NCBI GenBank assembly: GCA_002914845.1
Contig: JXTC01000130.1
Span: 62,001 to 126,000 of the forward strand
Reading direction: 5' to 3'
DNA: 64,000 nucleotides
From: Trema orientale
Taxonomy: Eukaryota > Streptophyta > Magnoliopsida > Rosales > Cannabaceae
In this document: positions 1-13,187 of the stretch, in pieces
Layout: every line of letters begins with the position of its first letter
Numbering within the stretch: the first letter of the stretch is position 1
The notes under the pieces: generated by a model
What the model was told of the DNA's origin: nothing
What the model saw: the letters and a program-made list of their open reading frames with translations, nothing else
The model's database searches: none
Program-made: the position numbers and the translations under genes

Positions 1-3000
1 TGAAGACTCTGAATTCCAAGTTAAAGGCGTTCAATACATTCATGCCCAGGTTTGCCTTTCTTACCTTTGACCTTCTTCAAGTCCATGGACACTACATTTT
101 GCTCATTTTCAGTGACAGTTTCATTTATCCTTTTGAAAGCTTTTTGTTCTGAGAGCTTTATAAGACTAATTTGCATGCTGATATGCCAGCTGAATTGGCC
201 TGCCACGTGTATCATACTACCCAAACCTCACTTACTTGGTTATATGTAACATGTGTACAAGCAAAATTTGTAAACGCTAGTATTACTATCTATTATTACT
301 TTTTCTTTTCTTGTTTATGGTTGTTCATTATTACTATCTTTTGTCTTTAGTATTCTGAGGGGAGCAAAGTTCCAGAAGGCAGAAGATCTCAATCTTTTAA
401 TTTTCTCACACCTTCAGAGCCAAAATAACTGCACCACCTGTCATTATTTGTATTTTGCTTAGTTTCCTATTCTGAGAGTAACTTTTAAACTGTAAAATGA
501 GATGATTTTCAATGTGGATTGCTAGCATGCATTGTAATCCATTCATGTTAAATGGAAACCAGGCATGCACATGTGGATACCTGTTGCACGCTTGTTTTGG
601 TTATTTGTAAAAATAAGCGGTTAAGAACAATCCACGCCTTTAATTGGTTCCTCCCGAGTGAAGACCTGTTAGCACTTACAGTTACAGTGCTTTGTTGGAT
701 AGACAAATAGAATAAAACCATATAGAGAAGTGATGGCATCTGCAAAAGGAAATATGACAGCCAAGATATCTTAATCACGGCATTTACTCCTTTTTCTATT
801 TTGGTTTTGGTCTTCCCTAGTACCGAGTGTTTTAACTGACAGCATTTTTCCTAGAGGAAATTGGCAGTATTCTGCATCAGTATGAAATACTACCTGTATG
901 GTTGAAACATCGGTGTTTCAATTATCTTTCAAATGCTCCTAACCTCAACAGATAAAAAGTTCAAATTTCTATCCAAGGAGCTTAGTGACTAAGCCAGTGC
1001 TTGAAATTTACAGACTTGGGTTCAAACCACTGTACCAAAAGATAGTAATGCAGTTCAACTTCCCATGCTTTTTGCATACTAAGTAATGAACTAGATATGG
1101 GGATGGGATGACCTAAAAGATGGGAAATCTATGTTAAGACAACAAGCGACTGGTGGATCCAGGACTTCCTCTTGGCAGGGACAAAGCAACAGCTAAGCAA
1201 AATTATGAATAGCAAATGCGAAGACTTTGATGACATCACAAAACGAAACCATTATTTCACCATCTATTAGCGTAAAATTATTTCACATCTTGAGTTGAAT
1301 GCTAAATTAATAATGAATTAACAATGAATGCTAAATGCTGAAGTGGAAAGCAATATATAAAATTCGTGTTGGGAAAAGATTCGTTTCAGAAAACTTAAAT
1401 TCAAAAAACCTTATAGTTGGGAAAAGATTTGTTTCCGAAGTTTCAGTTACGTTGTGTTGATTTTTATGCAACTAAAATGTTATTTTGTGTCGGAAATAAT
1501 TCTGCTGAGATGAGATTATGGCTTTGCTTCGTGCAAATTCATTTGTTGGCTGAAGCCTGTTCTTTTGAAGGCCTTCCTTGTTAGTTTGTCAGTCTCTTGT
1601 TGGCTTGCCATGTCCTTTATGCCTGTTTTTTGCTCGTTGTACCATCACTCTTGACCCCTGCAGAAGCATATCCATCCCATTTTTTATTCTCTTTCTGTAA
1701 CCTACCTTTCTCTCTTTCTTCTATATTTATTTTTTATAATTTGTTTCTCTTGCATTTTAAGTGAAAACGAATTACTATTTCATAATTATTTTGCAAATAT
1801 CTCTTCATTTTTCTTGATGTTGAGATTTTTGATAGCAGGTTAAGATTGTGAAATGCACTGTGAAGAATATAGCAGTAGATATCTCTTTCAATCAGGTGGC
1901 TGGCCTCTGCACTCTCTGCTTTATGGAGCAGGTCTGGAACTGATCCTAATAGATAGAAGCTGTCTTTTTTTTTTCCCCCTTTCTTTCCGCCTCACGAAGT
2001 AGCTTAGAGTAATAGCAAGTGGCATGAAAATTTCTTACGAACAATCTTTGATTAGTAATTATTGAGATATTTTCCTCGCAATTCTTACCTTTTTGTTATT
2101 GTTACTCTGATCTTTTTCAGAACATGCTTCCTGCTTCAGTCAAGTTATTTCTGTAGAATTATAGCTAGATTTGGACGTCTCTTTTACTTTTTCTTTCTCT
2201 GTCTATCCCCTTTCTATGTCTTTTACCATACTTGTTGACATGAATGGAATCAAGATTAATTCATGTTTATTCTAGGATTTTCTTCTCCCAGAGGTGTTCT
2301 AGCTTATGCAGTAACTCCTCTGTTATATCCCGCGGTGCTCTATTTTTCTTTGCCTGGCCCCTCTTCGTTTTCTCCATTTATATATCAATTTTTTCGCTTG
2401 TGATTTTTTTCAGTTATATCAGAATCTTTTTGTGCTTCCATTTCTCAGGTTGACCAACTCATTGGGAAGGACCATCTATTTAAACGCAGTGTTATCTTGA
2501 CCAAAGCATGGTGCTATTACGAGAGCCGAATTCTTGGTGCACATCATGGTTTGATTTCAACCTATGCGCTGGAGACATTGGTCTTGTATGTCATCAATCT
2601 CTTTCATGCATCATTACGTGGTCCTTTAGAGGTATTGACCCTTTCTCTTAAATGTTTCTTTTTGCGTTTTTCCCATGCTGATTTTATATTGTGTAAACAG
2701 GTGCTGTATAGATTTTTGGAGTACTATGGCACATTTGATTGGGACAATTACTGTATCAGTATAAATGGTCCAATTGCATTGTCTTCCCTTGCTGAAATCA
2801 TGAGTAAGTTATGTATAATTGTGTCCATATACTGTTTAGTGTCGACTGTCTATGAAGGATAAGTTATTTGTACCATTTGCAGCTGAGAGAATAGAAGATG
2901 ATGACAATGAATTAATTCTGAGTAAAGAGTTTCTTAAGAACTGCAGAGATATGTTTTCAGACCCAATAAGGGCAAACGAGGCTGAAGTGCATGAATTCCC

Positions 3001-4756
3001 CATCAAGCGACTCAACATATTAGATCCTCTAAATGACAACAACAACCTAGGCCGTAGTGTTAGCAAAGGTATTTTATTATTTTTACTTTGCCCGGATCTA
3101 GTAACATTTAGCTCTTGCTAGAACACGGGAAGTGACAACCTGGGCTTCCTAGTTTCTATGAACTGATGCTGATAACTTGAAGCAGAATAGTAATAAGGAA
3201 GGTCACTTACCAGAAAACTACGTTTGAGGACCCTGTTTTTGTTATAGGCTTGTAGTTAGCATGTTTCTATGAAGTGGCCTCTCAAGAATTTAGCCTATTT
3301 ATTTGTTATTGTCCAATCCTAGGCTTTTCCACCTGTTCACGAAACTGGCCCCCCATGCTGAAATGTGTTTTACACTACAACTTTCAAGATGGTTTATTAT
3401 TGATAGTTAGTAATAGAGGTAAAAACTTGACCTTACATTATCTAAACTACAGGGAAAACTACAGAAATCTTGTTTTCTTAGAGAAGCAAAATGTTTTATC
3501 TGACATCATTGACATTGCTTTACTAGTTTTGGGATATTAATTTGCTGTGTGTGCTACACTGTAATATATCATCTAGGCAATTTCCATCGGATAAGGTGTG
3601 CTCTTTCCTATGGAGCTCAAAAGCTTGGAGAGATACTCATGCTACCAGGAGTAAGCATGGGTGAAGGACTCGAGAAGTTCTTTATGAACACTTTGGACAG
3701 AAATGGAAGGGGAGAAAGGCCAGATGTCCAAGTTCCTGTTCCTGCATTTGGTACTGGAAGATGTGAACTTTATGACCTCAGTGGAGACTATGACAGTTAT
3801 TATGGTGGTCTACAGTACACGCAGTTATACCATGATTATTTTTTAACTCTTTCTATGCAGCCAAGTCTAACCCGCTCTTATGTGTGGGATGAGAATACCC
3901 TGGCTTGGACAGTGCAGCACAATCGGAATGGATTTCATCGTAGGGGTACCGAAGTATTTGTCCCAAGAATGCCATTTGATCATTCTAATTCTTCACAGCT
4001 ACCACCTGCAACTTTTGGTACTTTTAAAACAGGGAGATCAAGAGGAACAGGAACATACATTCCCGAAATGGTATTATTAATTTAAAGCTCTCTTTATTGA
4101 ATTTACATTGATTGTCCAAATAAGCAACTTACTATTATTGCTTGGATGTTGCAGACTCATCATCTCTACAAAGATATTTATAAGAGGGTGAGGAAAAGTA
4201 ATGCAGAGCCTGTGCAACATAATCTTCCACTGAAGTCAGCTCAGAAGAGTGATGGGGATGACAAGCACTCAGAGAAGGGGAAGGGTAAAAATAGCAGGCC
4301 TCTTGATCTTTCACTTGAAGAATTCCCATTTCTTCCAAACAATGCAACCTCCATTCCATCAGAAATCTCCCTGCCTGGTGAGCTCGCTCTGAAGACCCCG
4401 CCACACAAACATTCTTCTCCCACCTTTAGAGATATCGAGTTTGGGACTTTCAGGCGTTCACCATCGCCATTAGGGCTGCATTCCCGATTAGCAAACGAGC
4501 AGGCAGATTCAGTTATTTCATACTCTTTCAACCCTCTACGGGATGTCCCTGTACTGGGAGTTGAGAAGCAACAAGAAATATTGGAGAGCGATGAAGATAC
4601 GTGTGTGGATTCTAGCCCTCAAAATTTTCGAATGTCGTAATCTTTTAAGTTACCATCTGAACTCTCTTTTTTCCCTTTTTTGGCTGGCATGGCAGGATTC
4701 CTGTACGACCTTATGAACTGGAAGCTGACAAGGATTTCCCACCTCTGCTGTTTTGA
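1..4756 (+). CDS. PAP/OAS1 substrate-binding-domain nucleotidyltransferase family protein (3' part)
   Basis: This is the 3' part of a gene that starts upstream of the window. Exons deduced from GT/AG sites and continuous frame are 1-49, 1839-1931, 2449-2631, 2701-2803, 2883-3068, 3577-4070, 4155-4636 and 4696-4756. The protein includes the blocks DISFNQVAGLCTLCF, KAWCYYESRILGAHHGLIST and LGRSVSKGNFHRIRCALSYG, which are hallmarks of the plant nucleotidyltransferase / PAP-OAS1 substrate-binding-domain family (Arabidopsis At2g40520 and At3g56320 type, recalled). The N-terminal catalytic palm with its Asp residues should lie mostly upstream. The C-terminal third is low-complexity and ends ELEADKDFPPLLF. 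The last exon is only 61 bases; its frame is kept by the splice at 4636/4696. The biochemical substrate of the plant family is not known to me. The family is related to non-canonical poly(A)/nucleotidyl polymerases. The downstream neighbour is convergent. Confidence 0.9.
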
Positions 4757-5013
4757 TTTCATAATTGCAAATAGGACGGAAGCTAGGATCAAAGAGTGAG
4801 ATTGAAGCTGATATCATATCCCAAGATTGAGCCTCACTCGCATGAGAACATACCAATGTGTCGTCAATTTGGTTCATTTTCTTGTTCTTCTGGCTAAACC
4901 AATAAGGTTTTGATGTTTTAATTTTCTTCCGAAAGACATTAAACTACATTGTGGTAGGACGATCAACAGATCTTTGCTGAGATAGTTTTAGTTCTAACTT
5001 TTCCCTCTAATTA
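4757..5013 (+). other. 3' UTR and flank of the nucleotidyltransferase gene
   Basis: This AT-rich stretch follows the stop codon and runs to the first terminal-inverted-repeat element. I see no coding signal. The true polyadenylation site cannot be fixed from sequence alone. Confidence 0.5.
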
Positions 5014-5592
5014 TACAAAGGGTTTTTGGCGTGATTAGTCCCTGAATTTTTCGATAATCTACAATGTATGCTCTGAATTTTTTTTTTTTGGGCAATTAGG
5101 ATCTTGAATTTAGGATTTTTGGCATAATTAGTCCTTGAATTTTTTGTTGATTTGCAATGTATCTCCTGAATTTTTTTTTAGTAATTAGGACCCTAAATTT
5201 AGGGTTTTTGGCATGATTAGCCCCTAAATTTTTCGCTGATTTGTAATATATCTCCTGAGTTATGTGCAAATTTTTTAAGGGCATAATGGTTATCTCATTT
5301 GGTTTAGAGACAAAAATAACGAATGAAAGTTTGGAGGGGGAAAAATAGCTTTGAAATTTAAATTTTTAAATAATTAAAGAATAAATTACAAATCAACGAA
5401 AAATTCAAAGGTTAATCATGTCAAAAACCCTAAATTCAGGGTCTTAATTGCCAAAAAAAAAGTTTAAGGGATACATTACAAAAAGTTCTAAATTCAGGGT
5501 CTTGATTGCCAAAAAAAAAAAAATTCAGGAGATACATTGCAAATCATCGAAAAATTCAGGGAATAATCATGCTGAAAATCCTTATACAAAAG
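5014..5592. mobile_element. Non-autonomous terminal-inverted-repeat element, about 0.58 kb
   Basis: The left arm (about 5014-5260) and the right arm (about 5380-5592) are inverted copies of one another. Both contain the outward unit 'attagtccctgaatttttcg' or its close variant near the end, followed by repeated phrases built on 'ctgaattt...ggcaattagga'. Each arm is itself made of 2-3 short subrepeats. There is no ORF. The layout is that of a MITE or foldback element. The superfamily is unclear because I could not fix a target site duplication. Confidence 0.65.
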
Positions 5593-6150
5593 TAGAATCT
5601 ATTAATCTCTCTCTCTCTCAATGTGTTCCTTTCCTTAAGAATGTGCTACAATCCTGATTGTTATTTCCATATAGTGTTTGTAGACAATAGAATCGACATG
5701 NGAGTTATGTGCAAATTTTTTAAGGGCATAATGGTTATCTCACTTGGTTTAGAGACAAAAATAACGAATGAGAGTTTGGAGGGGGGAAAAATAGTTTTGA
5801 AATTTAAATTTTTAAACAATTAAAGAATAAATTACAAATCAACGAAAAATTCAAAGGTTAATCATGCCAAAAACCCTAAATTCAGGGTCTTAATTGCCAA
5901 AAAAAAAATTCAAGGGATACATTACAAAAAGTTCTAAATTCAGGGTCCTAATTGCCAAAAAAAAAAAAAAATTCAGGAGATACATTGCAAATCATCGAAA
6001 AATTCAGGGAATAATCATGCTGAAAATCCTTATACAAAAGTAAAATCTATTAATCTCTCTCTCTCTCTCAATGTGTTCCTTTCCTTAAGAATGTGCTACA
6101 ATCCTGATTGTTATTTCCATATAGTGTTTGTAGACAATAGAATCGACATG
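5257..6150 (+). repeat. Tandem duplication of a ~445-bp segment with an N at the junction
   Basis: 5257-5700 and 5702-6150 are nearly identical direct copies, both starting gagttatgtgcaaatttttt and both ending tagacaatagaatcgacatg. They differ by few substitutions and by poly-A and CT-run lengths. The only isolated N of the window (5701) sits exactly between them. The unit covers the centre and right arm of the TIR element plus about 110 bases of flank. It may be a real tandem duplication or an artefact of contig joining. Confidence 0.9.
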
Positions 6151-6251
6151 CACATACACACAAAAAGACCAGTTCTTGAATCAAAGAACTCTAAATGGAA
6201 GTATAGGACAAGCGTGTCAAAAGGGCAATATATTTCTTTTTAATAAGAAAA

Positions 6252-6329
6252 GGCAAGCACGATCGTGCCACAGAAGCCATGTAATGACCATAAGCACGAT
6301 CTTGCCACAGAAGCCATGTAATGACCATT
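6252..6329 (+). repeat. Two-copy 39-bp tandem repeat
   Basis: The unit gcacgatcgtgccacagaag followed by ccatgtaatgacca occurs twice in a row with a single difference in the first part (cgatcgtg versus cgatcttg). It lies in the space between two convergent genes, just beyond the alpha-galactosidase stop. Confidence 0.8.
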
Positions 6330-6597
6330 CTCATTGTTCGGTGATAAGGTGACTAAGTTTTGCCATTACAACGACCAACATACTCTTCACTGTGGCATTT
6401 AGTACCATAACTTCAGTCTTATTTTGGCAGACAAGTGATACAAGACATTGACCAAGTTATCTAGTAAATACTCGGGCAGGAGAGTACCAACAACTCGATA
6501 GATAAGCATTGCAATGAACATAATTAAAGGGGTCCAAGCTTCTATAATAAGTGGAACATTCTCCAAGCTCGAAGCTCGCTTTATGTTGCAGTCTAGG

Positions 6598-9500
6598 CTA
6601 GATCTTCGAGAGCACTTCTGTTTGGGGACTAAGTATGTACAGATTACTGTCGTGGCTATCAACTCGAGCTCCGAAAGACGAAACTGCATCTCGAGTAACA
6701 TCTTCGTGCTGCAAGCAGTAAGAGCAACCATTAAAGAAGGGAAAAAGGAAAGATTTGATGCCAACATCTTCAAGGATGCATAGAATCTATAGATGTATTG
6801 AAAGTTTATATATATTGCAAATTCGAATTCTAGCTCAATGTCCAAACCTGCCACAAATCTCTCACTGCTACAATAGTGCTCGACTGAAGCCCAAGTGCTT
6901 CCCATTGAGCAGTGATAGTTGTTGCTTTTGAGCAGCGATTCCAAAGAGCAACAACCAAACGATGTCCAGATAAAGGACCTGCCCAAACCTGGAAAGAAAG
7001 GACAGCAAAACAAAAAATCAAGTTACTAGATACATGAATATCTGTGACGCTTTCTTTATCTTTTTTGAGAGGGGAGAGGGTGTGGGAGTAAGAAACAACC
7101 ACACTAGGCAGAGGGTCCAGACTGGTGGGAGTTCTCAGTCCTGGATTAGACCATTTTTATAGTTAAAAATCACATTTAGTATCAAACTTTTAAATTGAAT
7201 TCCAATATTTTAACTGTAAAGTCAATTAATGTGCCACGCAAGACGAAAGAGCTACCTGACGGCAACCATCTGGTCCTGAAACTTGAATTTTTCTTCCCTG
7301 AACCCCAAGTCGATCTGCAAAAAAATCCCATGCATTTAGATTCTCTAGGTTTGGGTTAGAAAAACAGAACAATTAAACAGAGAGGGACATTCACCTTGAT
7401 TGACAGCAATGACCTCCTTATTACTCAAAAGTTCAAAAGTTTCTGCAGTCAAGTTCCGTACGTCACAACCGATCAAAAGAGGGGCCTGGAAATTTGAACT
7501 GACATGCTTGAGTAAGTGATGGAACATACACAAGTATAAGTCAAAGTACTTAAAAGGCTCATGTAACATAGACGTCTTATACTATCTGAAAAACTTGACA
7601 AGCTTAAAACTATAGTGATGTTCATTTCAATGGGATTATTCACAACAGGAACCCTTTAATGAATGTTATAACTGCTATATAAGAATTTTTTGTTCATCAA
7701 ACTACTTGATTAAATGAAGCCTTTATCTAAATTCTTAACTACTTAGAAGGAATACCACCAACCAGACAATATAAAGTATACTTGGATTAAAACAATATTT
7801 AGACCTTCATCAAAGCCCATATACTAAAATGAGCACGGTATTCCTGGTAAGTCATGCCTCCGTTGCCAACCTCCAGCATATCTGGATCTGCTCAAAATGA
7901 TAAGAAAGCAATTCAAAATTACAGCACTAAAACACATGCTTTTGCCCAATTTATTTCACAAAAGTCCCATTGTTACCATTCCATCCGCCAGGTCCTGCAT
8001 ATGCTGCCCACTTGTCGTTCAAATCAGCTATGGTAGTCATACTAAAAACAGGGAAAAGCAAACTCTATCAACACCTCAACTTGAGTGTCATATAAAATTG
8101 CATTCAATATGTAGTAGAACTATGGCATGGCACCAGGCACCATCCATTTCTATAAGGTTTTAATGATTGAGTATGACCTTGCCCATGAGTCATTGATATC
8201 ATCTGTTGTACGCCAACTATTTCCAACCTTCCAGGCCCATAAAGCAGGATCATCCACACCCCTGTGAAGCCAGAATTTACAGATGAAAACTGCTGTCAAG
8301 ATAGTGAGGTACTAGGGGTTAACGCAGATACCTGAACAGATCAATAAGCTGGATTACCATTCACAAAGTGAGTAGAAAATTGTACGTCCAGTTTTATTTA
8401 AAGCGTCACGCATTGGAGGGTATCTGGATAGCATGGAAACAGATCAAGTCATTATAAAAGCAACTTAATAGCGATTCTATGTCAAGATGTTGAGATTGAG
8501 AATGGGTGAAACCGTTTTTTTGGTTCGATGCCCAGATTGTAACAATTGTCATACTTCAGATAATCCACACCCTGATAAAACATCATAAATCATCATTCAG
8601 GTACAGCAACCACAGAACAAGATTATGAACACACTGCTTGATATCTAGACAGAGCTTGTGCATTCGAGACTGATTGAAAGTCCACCACACAATCATTAAT
8701 GAGGTATAGCAACCATGGAACAAGATTATTAACACACTGCTGCTTAGATATCTGGACTGAGCATGTGCATCGAGGCTGATTAAAGTCCAGTACAAACAAA
8801 CTAGCGTAGCATGTAAAATAATATAATCTATCAATAATCAAAAGAATAAGTTATAAGCTAAAAAAAACGACCCTAAATTTCAGCAACCAATTGTCATTCT
8901 ATCTCAAGCCATTGTCCTCCATATACCATAAGTAGAGCATTAAAAAAACGTAAATTATAACAGAACATTGCCACTTCAAGTCAGGTAAATATACTTTAAA
9001 ACTGAAGTTCAGCAAGTCATAGCAGAAACTAACCCATGAAGCAAACAACTTGGCATCATCATTTTCATGAAAAAGTGATCCTGGTCGAACTTGGCATGTA
9101 AAAACCCTAGAAAATGCAAATATGGAAGTTATAAGAGTGGGCACAGAAGTGAAAAAGGACAATAGAACACTAGATATTCTTCAAGAAGGAAAAAATAAAG
9201 AAACAATTGCTGATATGATTATACTTCTAAGATCCTAACCCGATGTAGGAAATTCATCCTACCCAGCATCAGAATAAATTCCAAGCTTAAGGCCCTTTGC
9301 ATGTACATAATCTGATAAAGCTTCGATTCCCGATGGAAAAGTTTGTGGATCAGGTTCCAATTGACCCTGGACCGAAAAAAAAAAACATACATCAACTCCA
9401 AACTTGTTACTAGTTTATGCTTTCTCAAGAATAATATTCAGAAATACTTCTGTGTTGGCTATAACTATTCATAAAAGGCCAAAAGCCTATGTAGCTATCA

Positions 9501-10720
9501 GAGTAAGATGTATTTTCCACATTGCAAGGAGCTGATACAAACATTCTTTGAATGAGATACACAAGTTCCCTCATTGCAAGAAGTTTATTCAAACATTCTT
9601 CAAAAGAAATAAACATCGTTCCTTATCCGGTGACAAGATCAACCACTGATTACACAAATTTGTAAATTTGTAAGATTTAAAGTTTGGTGAGTACTAATAG
9701 ACAGGAAACTAACCTTTGAGTTTCGAACAGGAGTAGACCAGCAATCATCTAAATTCAACGAAAACTAATTTAGATACAAAATTCCCAAAATCTATAATTA
9801 ACCGAACTTATAAGACATGCCAGGAATAGTACCTATATTGACATACACATAGCCTAAATCAGCCAAGCCCGTTGAGACAAGTGCATCAGCTGTCAATCAC
9901 ATAAAAATGTGTGTCAGTATCCTATTCAACTAAAATCATCCAAGTTCCAAACTTATAATCAGAGCATTTTTCCTGTTATTCACAATTCTAAAAAAAAATT
10001 CATGACTCTTTGAGTGTGATTTTCATCTCATTACCATCAATTCACTAATAAAAAGAATTATAGAATGCATGTTAAAAATTATGATCTTGGCATAGACAAT
10101 GACAGCAAATGAACCATGACACCAAGAAAATCTTACCTGTTTCCCTAATGACGGTTTCATTTATGTTGCATGCAAAGAAATTCCAGCTATTCCACCTGCC
10201 AAAGGTAAATAATAGAACTATGTTTCACTTAATATGCAAATTCCTCTGAGTTAAGCAATTAAAAAACGAAACGATCTAGCATCATTAACGATGAATTGGC
10301 ATACAAAATTCCAAAACAGTAATCAAATAAGAAAAATCCATTCATGGGCAACTCAAAAAGTAAATACTCAACCATACCCAACTCGTAAAAAATCTAAAAA
10401 CCTCACCCCCCCCAACCCAGGAAAAAAATACAATAATAATAATAATTAATAATAAGGGAAATTCAAGAAAAAAGATGGAAAAAGGAAAAGACTTGAGACC
10501 CAGAAACGAACCCCATCTGAGGAGTTTCAGCCACGCCATTATTGAGCTGTAGAACACCATACTTAGAAGTATCATAAATTTGATTAAAGGAGGGTCTAAG
10601 AAAGCTTGCTTTCCCATAACTTTGCAAGAGAGGAACTACTCTTCCCTCAATTGCCATGGAAGCTCCAAGTAGAATGAGAACCAGAACATATAGAGAACGA
10701 AAAGGGTTCATCCTCGCCAT
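6598..10720 (-). CDS. Alpha-galactosidase (melibiase), glycoside hydrolase family 27
   Basis: Hydrolyses terminal alpha-1,6-galactose from galacto-oligosaccharides and galactolipids or cell-wall galactans; plant members act in apoplast or vacuole. Fifteen exons on the minus strand: 10720-10512, 10195-10137, 9889-9833, 9748-9714, 9366-9263, 9106-9034, 8571-8513, 8423-8358, 8261-8178, 8041-7977, 7887-7805, 7485-7395, 7314-7256, 6988-6848 and 6708-6598. They give 431 aa in unbroken frame. A signal-anchor-like N-terminus ([17 protein letters not shown]) precedes the mature start [19 protein letters not shown]. The catalytic nucleophile is Asp187 in YLKYDNC; the acid/base is the second Asp of NSWRTTDD, about residue 242, 55 residues on, as in the family. 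The C-terminal beta domain ends [20 protein letters not shown]. The start at 10720 is the first Met of a hydrophobic leader; Met at 10711 is an alternative. It resembles Arabidopsis AGAL3 (At3g56310) in neighbourhood. I see no disabling change. Confidence 0.95.
8597..8786. repeat. Two-copy ~103-bp tandem repeat in an alpha-galactosidase intron
   Basis: Inside the intron between the sixth and seventh alpha-galactosidase exons, a unit beginning aggtacagcaaccacagaac recurs about 103 bases later as aggtatagcaaccatggaac. Both are followed by aagattat(g/t)aacacactgc and a 'gatatct...gactga' phrase. It is a local tandem duplication with moderate divergence and does not touch the splice sites. Confidence 0.75.
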
Positions 10721-11630
10721 TGTTGAATGCTTCTCTGACTGAAAGTCTCACTCTGTCCTAGTTTTGGTTGTTGGAAATCGTTGAAGAAGAAAGAGAGATC
10801 TTTTAAAAGTGGCAGTGTTCAGTGAAGACAAGCAAGCTTTGGAATATAAAATCTCATTAAACCCAATCAGGCAAAGGGACAGGTCAGCAGCTTTGACATA
10901 ATATTGCCTATTTTATTGGATTACTCCCTGAAAAAATTATTATTAAAATTGATATTGTGAGAAAGTTTATCCCAAATTTTATTATTATTTTTTAAGTATT
11001 TTGTATTTGTATACAACTGTAATTATACATGTTGTTATCCTGGTCTCTGGCTTTTCCCTGCACCACATCACATGATTCATAAATTGAAAAAATAATAATA
11101 GCTTATACTCTTTACTCTAATTACGTGTTCTTTGTGAAATAATTTATTGATTTGCAAAAACTTCTATTTAAGATTTATTTTAAATTCAATTTACTTGATA
11201 AAAAAACAAAATTTAATTGAAACGGAGAATTACACTGGTTAATTGCATTTTATCCTTTGCATTGTATACCTATCATGGGATTAACTATGTAATTCCACCT
11301 CATCAAAAAAAAACTATGTAATTCCACGGCCATTGAAAAAAAAAAAGGACAATGTACTTTCACGAATAACAAATTTGTATCGTTGTTTTCGTAAACGATG
11401 ACACATATACCTTTTATAATCTTGCCAAATTAATTGACAAAATACATTTCAAAATTGGTAATTAGCAAAGTTATTGCTCCGCACATGTTTATGGGGAAAA
11501 TTTTTTTAACTCATCCTCAAACATATCACAATGGTAGTTTTTTACCATTTACAAACCCATGCTATAAAATTGACTTCCATTCAAAAATAAATAAAAGCCA
11601 ATCCAAAAGGACCAAATTTTGGGCCCAATT
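10721..11630. other. Alpha-galactosidase 5' flank and AT-rich spacer
   Basis: The first ~130 bases above the start codon probably hold the 5' UTR and core promoter of the alpha-galactosidase gene (minus strand). I could not identify a clear TATA box. The rest is AT-rich with homopolymer runs and no coding signal. Confidence 0.45.
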
Positions 11631-11890
11631 TAAGTAATATCCATTTGTCAAATATTTTAACAAAATGTCTGTTATATATATTTATATACCAAGTGTAAGA
11701 TTTTATATACCAAGTACAAAAAATTATATACCCAGTACATTTCAGTACAGTAACTGAAATTGGTAGATATATTTATCTACCAAGTGTAAAAATATATATA
11801 CCTGGACATTTAGTTATAAAATTTAAAAAATGGACATCTACTTAATCAAATTTAAAATATTAGTCATCCACCTAAATTTCTCAATCGGAA
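11631..11890. repeat. Degenerate dispersed repeat (family A copy)
   Basis: The sequence is built on recurring 'tatatac(c)aagtgtaa/tacaa' phrases and ends with 'aaaatggacatctacttaatcaa...gtcatccacct'. A related arrangement occurs at about 36215-36445, and parts of it at 15660-15840 and 16060-16180. It looks like an old non-coding element family; its true ends are not clear. Confidence 0.5.
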
Positions 11891-11950
11891 ATAAATTCAA
11901 AAAATAATGCTATGGGCACTATAAGATGACTAACATATATATGGTGTAAG

Positions 11951-12769
11951 TAGAGGTGTCAAACGTGTCATGTTGTGCCAGGACGGCTCATTTAAGTTAG
12001 ATACAAACATGATTTTGTATCATCGCTTACTGAGTCCACTTTTTAGTCGTGCCAACCCATGGTATAAAATTACTGGCCCGGTGCGGCCTACTGACCTATG
12101 CTCTAACGTGTCATACCATCTCGTGCTTTCGTCCCGTGCCGTGCCAACCCACATTCTTGAACGTGTCAGTCTTTTTGGATCGAAATTGACCTATCTAATT
12201 AGTAAACTTTATTAGTTTCAATGTCACTATTATCAATTTTTTCTCAAATAATTCAAATTTATATAAAAAAATTAAAGGTAAATTTAATATAAAATTTTAT
12301 CGTAACTAAGTTTCCATTACACCTACTTAATCAAAATTTATTTTTTTCGTTGTTATTTTATTTTAAGTTTGTAAAATCTTCTTCCTATAATGTGTAGCAT
12401 GTTCTTTGCATTTCTTTTTTCTCAATTTTCCTTGTCGTATATATATCATCCTCCCAATCTTTAATGACCTATCTAATAATTCCACTTAAGGTACTAATTA
12501 AAATAGAAAAAAAATTAAAAAGACATGTATAAAGAATAAAATAAAATAATAATAATACATATGTTTAATATACTAATATGTCGTGCCTATCGTGCTAGCG
12601 TGTCGTACCGTGTGGTGCCTGTGGGTCGTGCCATGCTTAGCACATCGTATCTAATTCCTTGACCTAGCACGGCTCATATGATCATGTCAGGTCTGACATG
12701 GCCCACGATATAACATGTCGTATCGTGCCACCGTACTAATGGGTTAGCCCGATCCTCTTAACAGCTCTA
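11951..12769. mobile_element. hAT-like MITE (non-autonomous), ~0.82 kb
   Basis: The ends are imperfect inverted repeats: TAGAGGTGTCAA at 11951 and, read inward from 12769, TAGAGCTGTTAA (10 of 12 match). Subterminal parts are rich in inverted 'cgtgtcatg / ggcacgac / gcccgat' words, as in common plant hAT MITEs. The left flank GGTGTAAG (11943-11950) is matched 7 of 8 by AGTGTAAG on the far side of the adjacent Tourist-like element (13190-13197), giving an 8-bp target duplication typical of hAT. There is no ORF. The superfamily call rests on TIR shape and the 8-bp duplication. Confidence 0.75.
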
Positions 12770-12770
12770 A

Positions 12771-13187
12771 GGCTATGTTTGGAAGAGAGGAAAGAAAGTA
12801 AGAGGAAATTAAAAATTAGGAGGGAAAGAAAATGTATAGGATGGAAGGGAAAGTATCTTTCCTCCATTGTTGTTTGGTATGTAAGAAGGAAAGAAAACTA
12901 GCATATTTTAAAATGATTGGTTTGCCCTTTTTATTATACTTTTAAAAGTAGTATACAAGGTTAATTTGGTAAATTCACTTTAAAATATGAGTAAAAAAAT
13001 TTTCTTTCCCTTTTTCTCTCCATTTTTTGGAGAAAAATATTTGAGTGGGTCCCACCACTTTTTTCCCTCCCTTTTTCTCTTCTCTTCCCTTTTTTTCTTC
13101 TACCAAATAACCCAAATTTTTATTTCCCTACATTTTTCTGTTAAAACTTTTCTTTCTTCTCCTTTTTCCTTCCTACCAAACATAGCC
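12771..13187. mobile_element. Tourist-like (PIF/Harbinger) MITE, 417 bp
   Basis: The terminal inverted repeats are GGCTATGTTTGG at 12771-12782 and CCAAACATAGCC at 13176-13187, a perfect 12-bp match that extends inward as purine-rich and pyrimidine-rich arms (ggaagagaggaaagaaag against ctttcttctcctttttcctt). It is flanked on both sides by TAA (12768-12770 and 13188-13190), the 3-bp target duplication of PIF/Harbinger elements. It has no coding capacity. It inserted exactly at the right boundary of the hAT-like MITE. Confidence 0.85.

Noticed and set aside
6399..7013. 204-codon minus-strand open stretch at the end of the alpha-galactosidase gene
   Set aside because: It overlaps the two real last exons in the wrong frame and includes the last intron. 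The correct last exon 6708-6598 gives the conserved C-terminus.
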